This document shows, piece after piece, positions 5,987 to 7,962 of a stretch of DNA of 7,962 bases. Origin of the DNA: Clostridia bacterium (GTDB taxonomy: Bacteria > Bacillota_A > Clostridia > Oscillospirales > Acutalibacteraceae). The position numbers and the translations under genes are program-made. The stretch covers positions 1 to 7,962 of the forward strand of contig JAFYOA010000123.1 in NCBI GenBank assembly GCA_017547865.1, in the 5' to 3' direction. The notes beneath the pieces are model-generated. The model was not told the DNA's origin, did not search any database, and saw only the letters and a list, made by a program, of their open reading frames with translations. Position 1 is the first letter of the stretch, and each line of letters starts with the position of its first letter.

Positions 5987-7906
5987 ATGTATAATTTGTT
6001 CAAAGAATTTTATTCTCCGGAAAACGTAGCCAGGAATCTGATTCCCCAGGCTCAGTTTGCGCCGTACCCCAAATGCGGAGAGGTCAATACCCTGACCGCT
6101 GCCCAGAAGGCGGAAATGATTGCTGCCGGTGAAAAATACCTGGGCTACGATTGGCCGGTGCCCACCGCTCTGCAGTACACCAAGTTTGTGACCGAAGGTA
6201 CCCGTGAGCCTTACGAAATGGCGAATTACCGCTTCCGCCGTGTGGCGTTGGCCACCCTGATGGATGCGGAATACGCCGAAGCCAAGGGCCGTTTCATTCC
6301 GGATATTGTGAACGGCATTTGGGCCATTATGGACGAGGCCACCTGGGTAGTGCCCGCCCACAACGACCACCGTGAGCTGCCGGACTTTGATCAGGATGTG
6401 ATCATCGACCTGTTCTCTGCCGGTACGGCCGGTATGCTTTCCAATGCGTATTATCTGTTCAAGGAGCAGATCGATGCCGTTTCTCCGCTGATTCTGCGCC
6501 GACTGGAAATCGTGATGGAAAAGCGCATTCTGGCTCCCTTTATGCAGAACCTGTATTGGTGGTCCGGCCTGGGCGACCGCAAAACCAACAACTGGAACCC
6601 CTGGATCCTCTCCAATATTCTCATGTGTTTCGGCCTGGTGTGCAAAGATGACCGCCGCCGTGCGGAAGCCGTGGCTCGCTGCCTGTGGATGCTGGATTAC
6701 TTCCTGGATGTGTATACCATCGACGGCGGCTGCGACGAAGGCCCCAGCTATTGGGGTGCTGCCGGTGCCGCTCTCTTCGATAGCCTGTGCCTGGTCGGTG
6801 ACCTGATCGGCGGGGCGCTGGATGTCTTCTTTGATGAACTGCTGGTGCAGAACATTGGCCGCTACATTTACCGTGCTCACATTGCCGGCCCGTACTTTAC
6901 CAACTACGCCGATGCGCCCAAGAAATTCCGTGCCTCCTGCGATCTGATCTACCGTTACGGCAAGAAGATCAAAGACCAGCATATGATGGACCTGGGTACG
7001 GCGCTGTTCCACCTGTATGAAGAGATGGACAAAACAGAAAAAGACCCCAAGGGCATGCATGGCAACGTGCACCACCATTACCGCCATATGGTTGCCAATC
7101 TCTCTTTGGCAGAACTGGCTGCAGCTCCCAACAACGGTTTCCCCCTGCTGGAAAACGTTTTTATCGACGGTATTCAGCTCATCGGCGAACGCCAGAAGGG
7201 CGGCAGTACCGAAGGCCTGTATCTTTCTGCCAAGGGCGGCCACAACAACGAAAGCCACAACCACAACGACGTGGGTACGTTCATTCTTTATTCCGATGGC
7301 CAGCCTGTCATTGTGGATTTGGGTTCCGGTCTGTACAACGCGTTTACCTTCACCGAAAAGCGCTACGAGATCCCGCAGATGCAGTCCTCTTACCACAACC
7401 TGCCGGAGATCAACGGCTGCATGCAGCAGGTGAGCGGCGGCCGTTACCAAAAGGGAAAACTGGAAAACAACGGCAAAGCCATGGCCGCGGAGAACGTTTC
7501 CTATAAGAACGAGAACGGCATTACCGTGTTCTCGGAAGATATTTCCGGTTTGTACCCCAAGGCGGCCGGTGTGGCTGCCTGGCAGCGTACCTTTACCTTT
7601 GACCGCAACGAAAAGGCCGTGACCGTTTGCGACGAAGCAGCGTTTACCGGCGAAAAGAACTTTGCCGAGACGATGTTCATTGTGCCGGTGGCACCGGTGG
7701 TGGAAGGCAGCACCGTGACCATTGCCGTGGAAGGTGCCCGCCCCGTGGTGCTGACCGGCGAGGGTGTGACCTTTACCGCGGAAGAAGTGGATATGACCTA
7801 CGATAAGAACCTGAACAACTTCTGGAACGGCAAGGTGTGGCGCGTGAAAGCCGCCGCACAGTGTGGAAAAGAACATAAGCAGACCTTTACTGTTGTGCAG
7901 GGATAA
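5987..7906 (+). CDS. Heparinase II/III-like lyase, paralogue 4 (639 aa, complete)
   Basis: Members of this family cleave uronic-acid-containing glycans by beta-elimination: Tyr and His (with Asn or His) handle the C5 proton and neutralise the carboxylate. The match rests on N201/N202 in NNWNPW, Y255 in DEGPSYW, H424 and H426 in NESHNHND, D444 in VIVDLGSG and H470 in SSYHNLPEING. The spacings resemble heparinase II as I recall it (catalytic His202, Tyr257, His406; zinc ligands His408, Asp425, His464). The helical toroid spans about residues 1-390 and the beta-sandwich 400-639. The ATG is chosen by GGGAGG nine bases upstream and by N-terminal alignment; there is no signal peptide. It carries about 13 extra residues near 488-500 (lysine-rich, QKGKLENNGKAMA) that the other three lack. 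Substrate unknown; PL35-like or another glycosaminoglycan/alginate lyase family is possible. Confidence 0.94.
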   Translation: MYNLFKEFYSPENVARNLIPQAQFAPYPKCGEVNTLTAAQKAEMIAAGEKYLGYDWPVPTALQYTKFVTEGTREPYEMANYRFRRVALATLMDAEYAEAKGRFIPDIVNGIWAIMDEATWVVPAHNDHRELPDFDQDVIIDLFSAGTAGMLSNAYYLFKEQIDAVSPLILRRLEIVMEKRILAPFMQNLYWWSGLGDRKTNNWNPWILSNILMCFGLVCKDDRRRAEAVARCLWMLDYFLDVYTIDGGCDEGPSYWGAAGAALFDSLCLVGDLIGGALDVFFDELLVQNIGRYIYRAHIAGPYFTNYADAPKKFRASCDLIYRYGKKIKDQHMMDLGTALFHLYEEMDKTEKDPKGMHGNVHHHYRHMVANLSLAELAAAPNNGFPLLENVFIDGIQLIGERQKGGSTEGLYLSAKGGHNNESHNHNDVGTFILYSDGQPVIVDLGSGLYNAFTFTEKRYEIPQMQSSYHNLPEINGCMQQVSGGRYQKGKLENNGKAMAAENVSYKNENGITVFSEDISGLYPKAAGVAAWQRTFTFDRNEKAVTVCDEAAFTGEKNFAETMFIVPVAPVVEGSTVTIAVEGARPVVLTGEGVTFTAEEVDMTYDKNLNNFWNGKVWRVKAAAQCGKEHKQTFTVVQG

Positions 7907-7944
7907 ATTTTTTGCGGTGGCTGCGTAAAATGCAATCACTGCGC

Positions 7945-7950
7945 TTGACA
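7945..7950 (+). promoter_or_regulatory. Possible -35 box of a further unit beyond the right edge
   Basis: TTGACA is a perfect -35 consensus, placed 39 bases after the stop codon of gene 4. The window ends 12 bases later, so the matching -10 (expected to start near 7968) is not visible. The other junctions place a promoter 53 to 77 bases after the preceding stop, so the arrangement fits loosely. No intrinsic terminator is visible in 7907-7962: GCGGTG (7914-7919) can pair with CACTGC (7937-7942), but no T-tract follows. Confidence 0.35.
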
Positions 7951-7962
7951 GATGAAGCAAAA

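Larger units (their letters stand above)
1..7906 (+). repeat. Tandem array of four homologous gene units
   Basis: Four direct repeats of about 2.0 to 2.1 kb, each a lyase gene followed by a short terminator, arose by tandem duplication. Protein similarity runs the whole length. DNA identity is patchy: runs of 35-44 identical bases sit among stretches differing at many silent sites. The intergenic regions share no visible sequence similarity, so they diverged fully or were replaced after duplication. No insertion sequence, terminal repeat or tRNA flanks the units in the window. Confidence 0.9.

Noticed and set aside
7914..7942. Hairpin after gene 4 as its terminator.
   Set aside because: Six pairs with one G-U, a loop of 17 bases and no T-tract downstream; the only T run lies before the stem.
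3812..7960. A 1382-codon open frame on the minus strand across genes 3 and 4.
   Set aside because: It is in exact codon register with both genes, so it stays open simply because they use no TTA, CTA or TCA codons. Its product is His/Gly/Val-rich low-complexity sequence repeated twice, mirroring the paralogues, and it runs through the terminator and promoter regions. It is an effect of codon bias.
1..7962. CRISPR array, tRNA, rRNA, insertion sequence or phage genes.
   Set aside because: No short regularly spaced repeats, cloverleaf, transposase or terminal inverted repeats were seen; the only large repeats are the paralogous genes themselves.

Overview
The window holds four tandem, same-strand paralogues of a roughly 630-residue heparinase II/III-like protein (uronic-acid polysaccharide lyase fold). 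The first is cut by the left edge; the other three are complete (629, 638 and 639 residues). I see no other kind of gene. The GC-rich coding sequence, strong AGGAGG-type ribosome binding sites, consensus housekeeping-sigma promoters and short GC-rich terminators suggest a Gram-positive anaerobe of the Oscillospirales kind (Faecalibacterium, Gemmiger or Subdoligranulum-like). That placement is inferred from style, not from a marker gene.

Layout: paralogue 1 (1-1694, 5' end missing), terminator, promoter, paralogue 2 (1824-3713), terminator, promoter plus a long structured leader, paralogue 3 (3935-5851), terminator, promoter plus palindrome, paralogue 4 (5987-7906), then 56 bases with no clear terminator but a perfect TTGACA near the right edge. 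The genes look like an operon on a map, but each junction carries a terminator followed by a new -35/-10 pair. They therefore read as separate transcription units.

All four proteins keep the putative catalytic Asn-Trp, Tyr, His and metal-site His/Asp/His positions, and the three complete ones have no signal peptide. The likely picture is a set of cytoplasmic lyases acting on imported uronic-acid-containing oligosaccharides. They differ in short loops next to the conserved residues and in their control regions: a palindrome in the promoter spacer for gene 2, one on the -35 box plus an attenuator-like hairpin for gene 3, and a 17-bp palindrome downstream of the -10 for gene 4. Substrates cannot be read from the sequence. 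The most interesting points are the separately promoted array with three unrelated candidate operators, the terminator-like leader of gene 3, and patchwork DNA identity suggesting gene conversion into gene 4.
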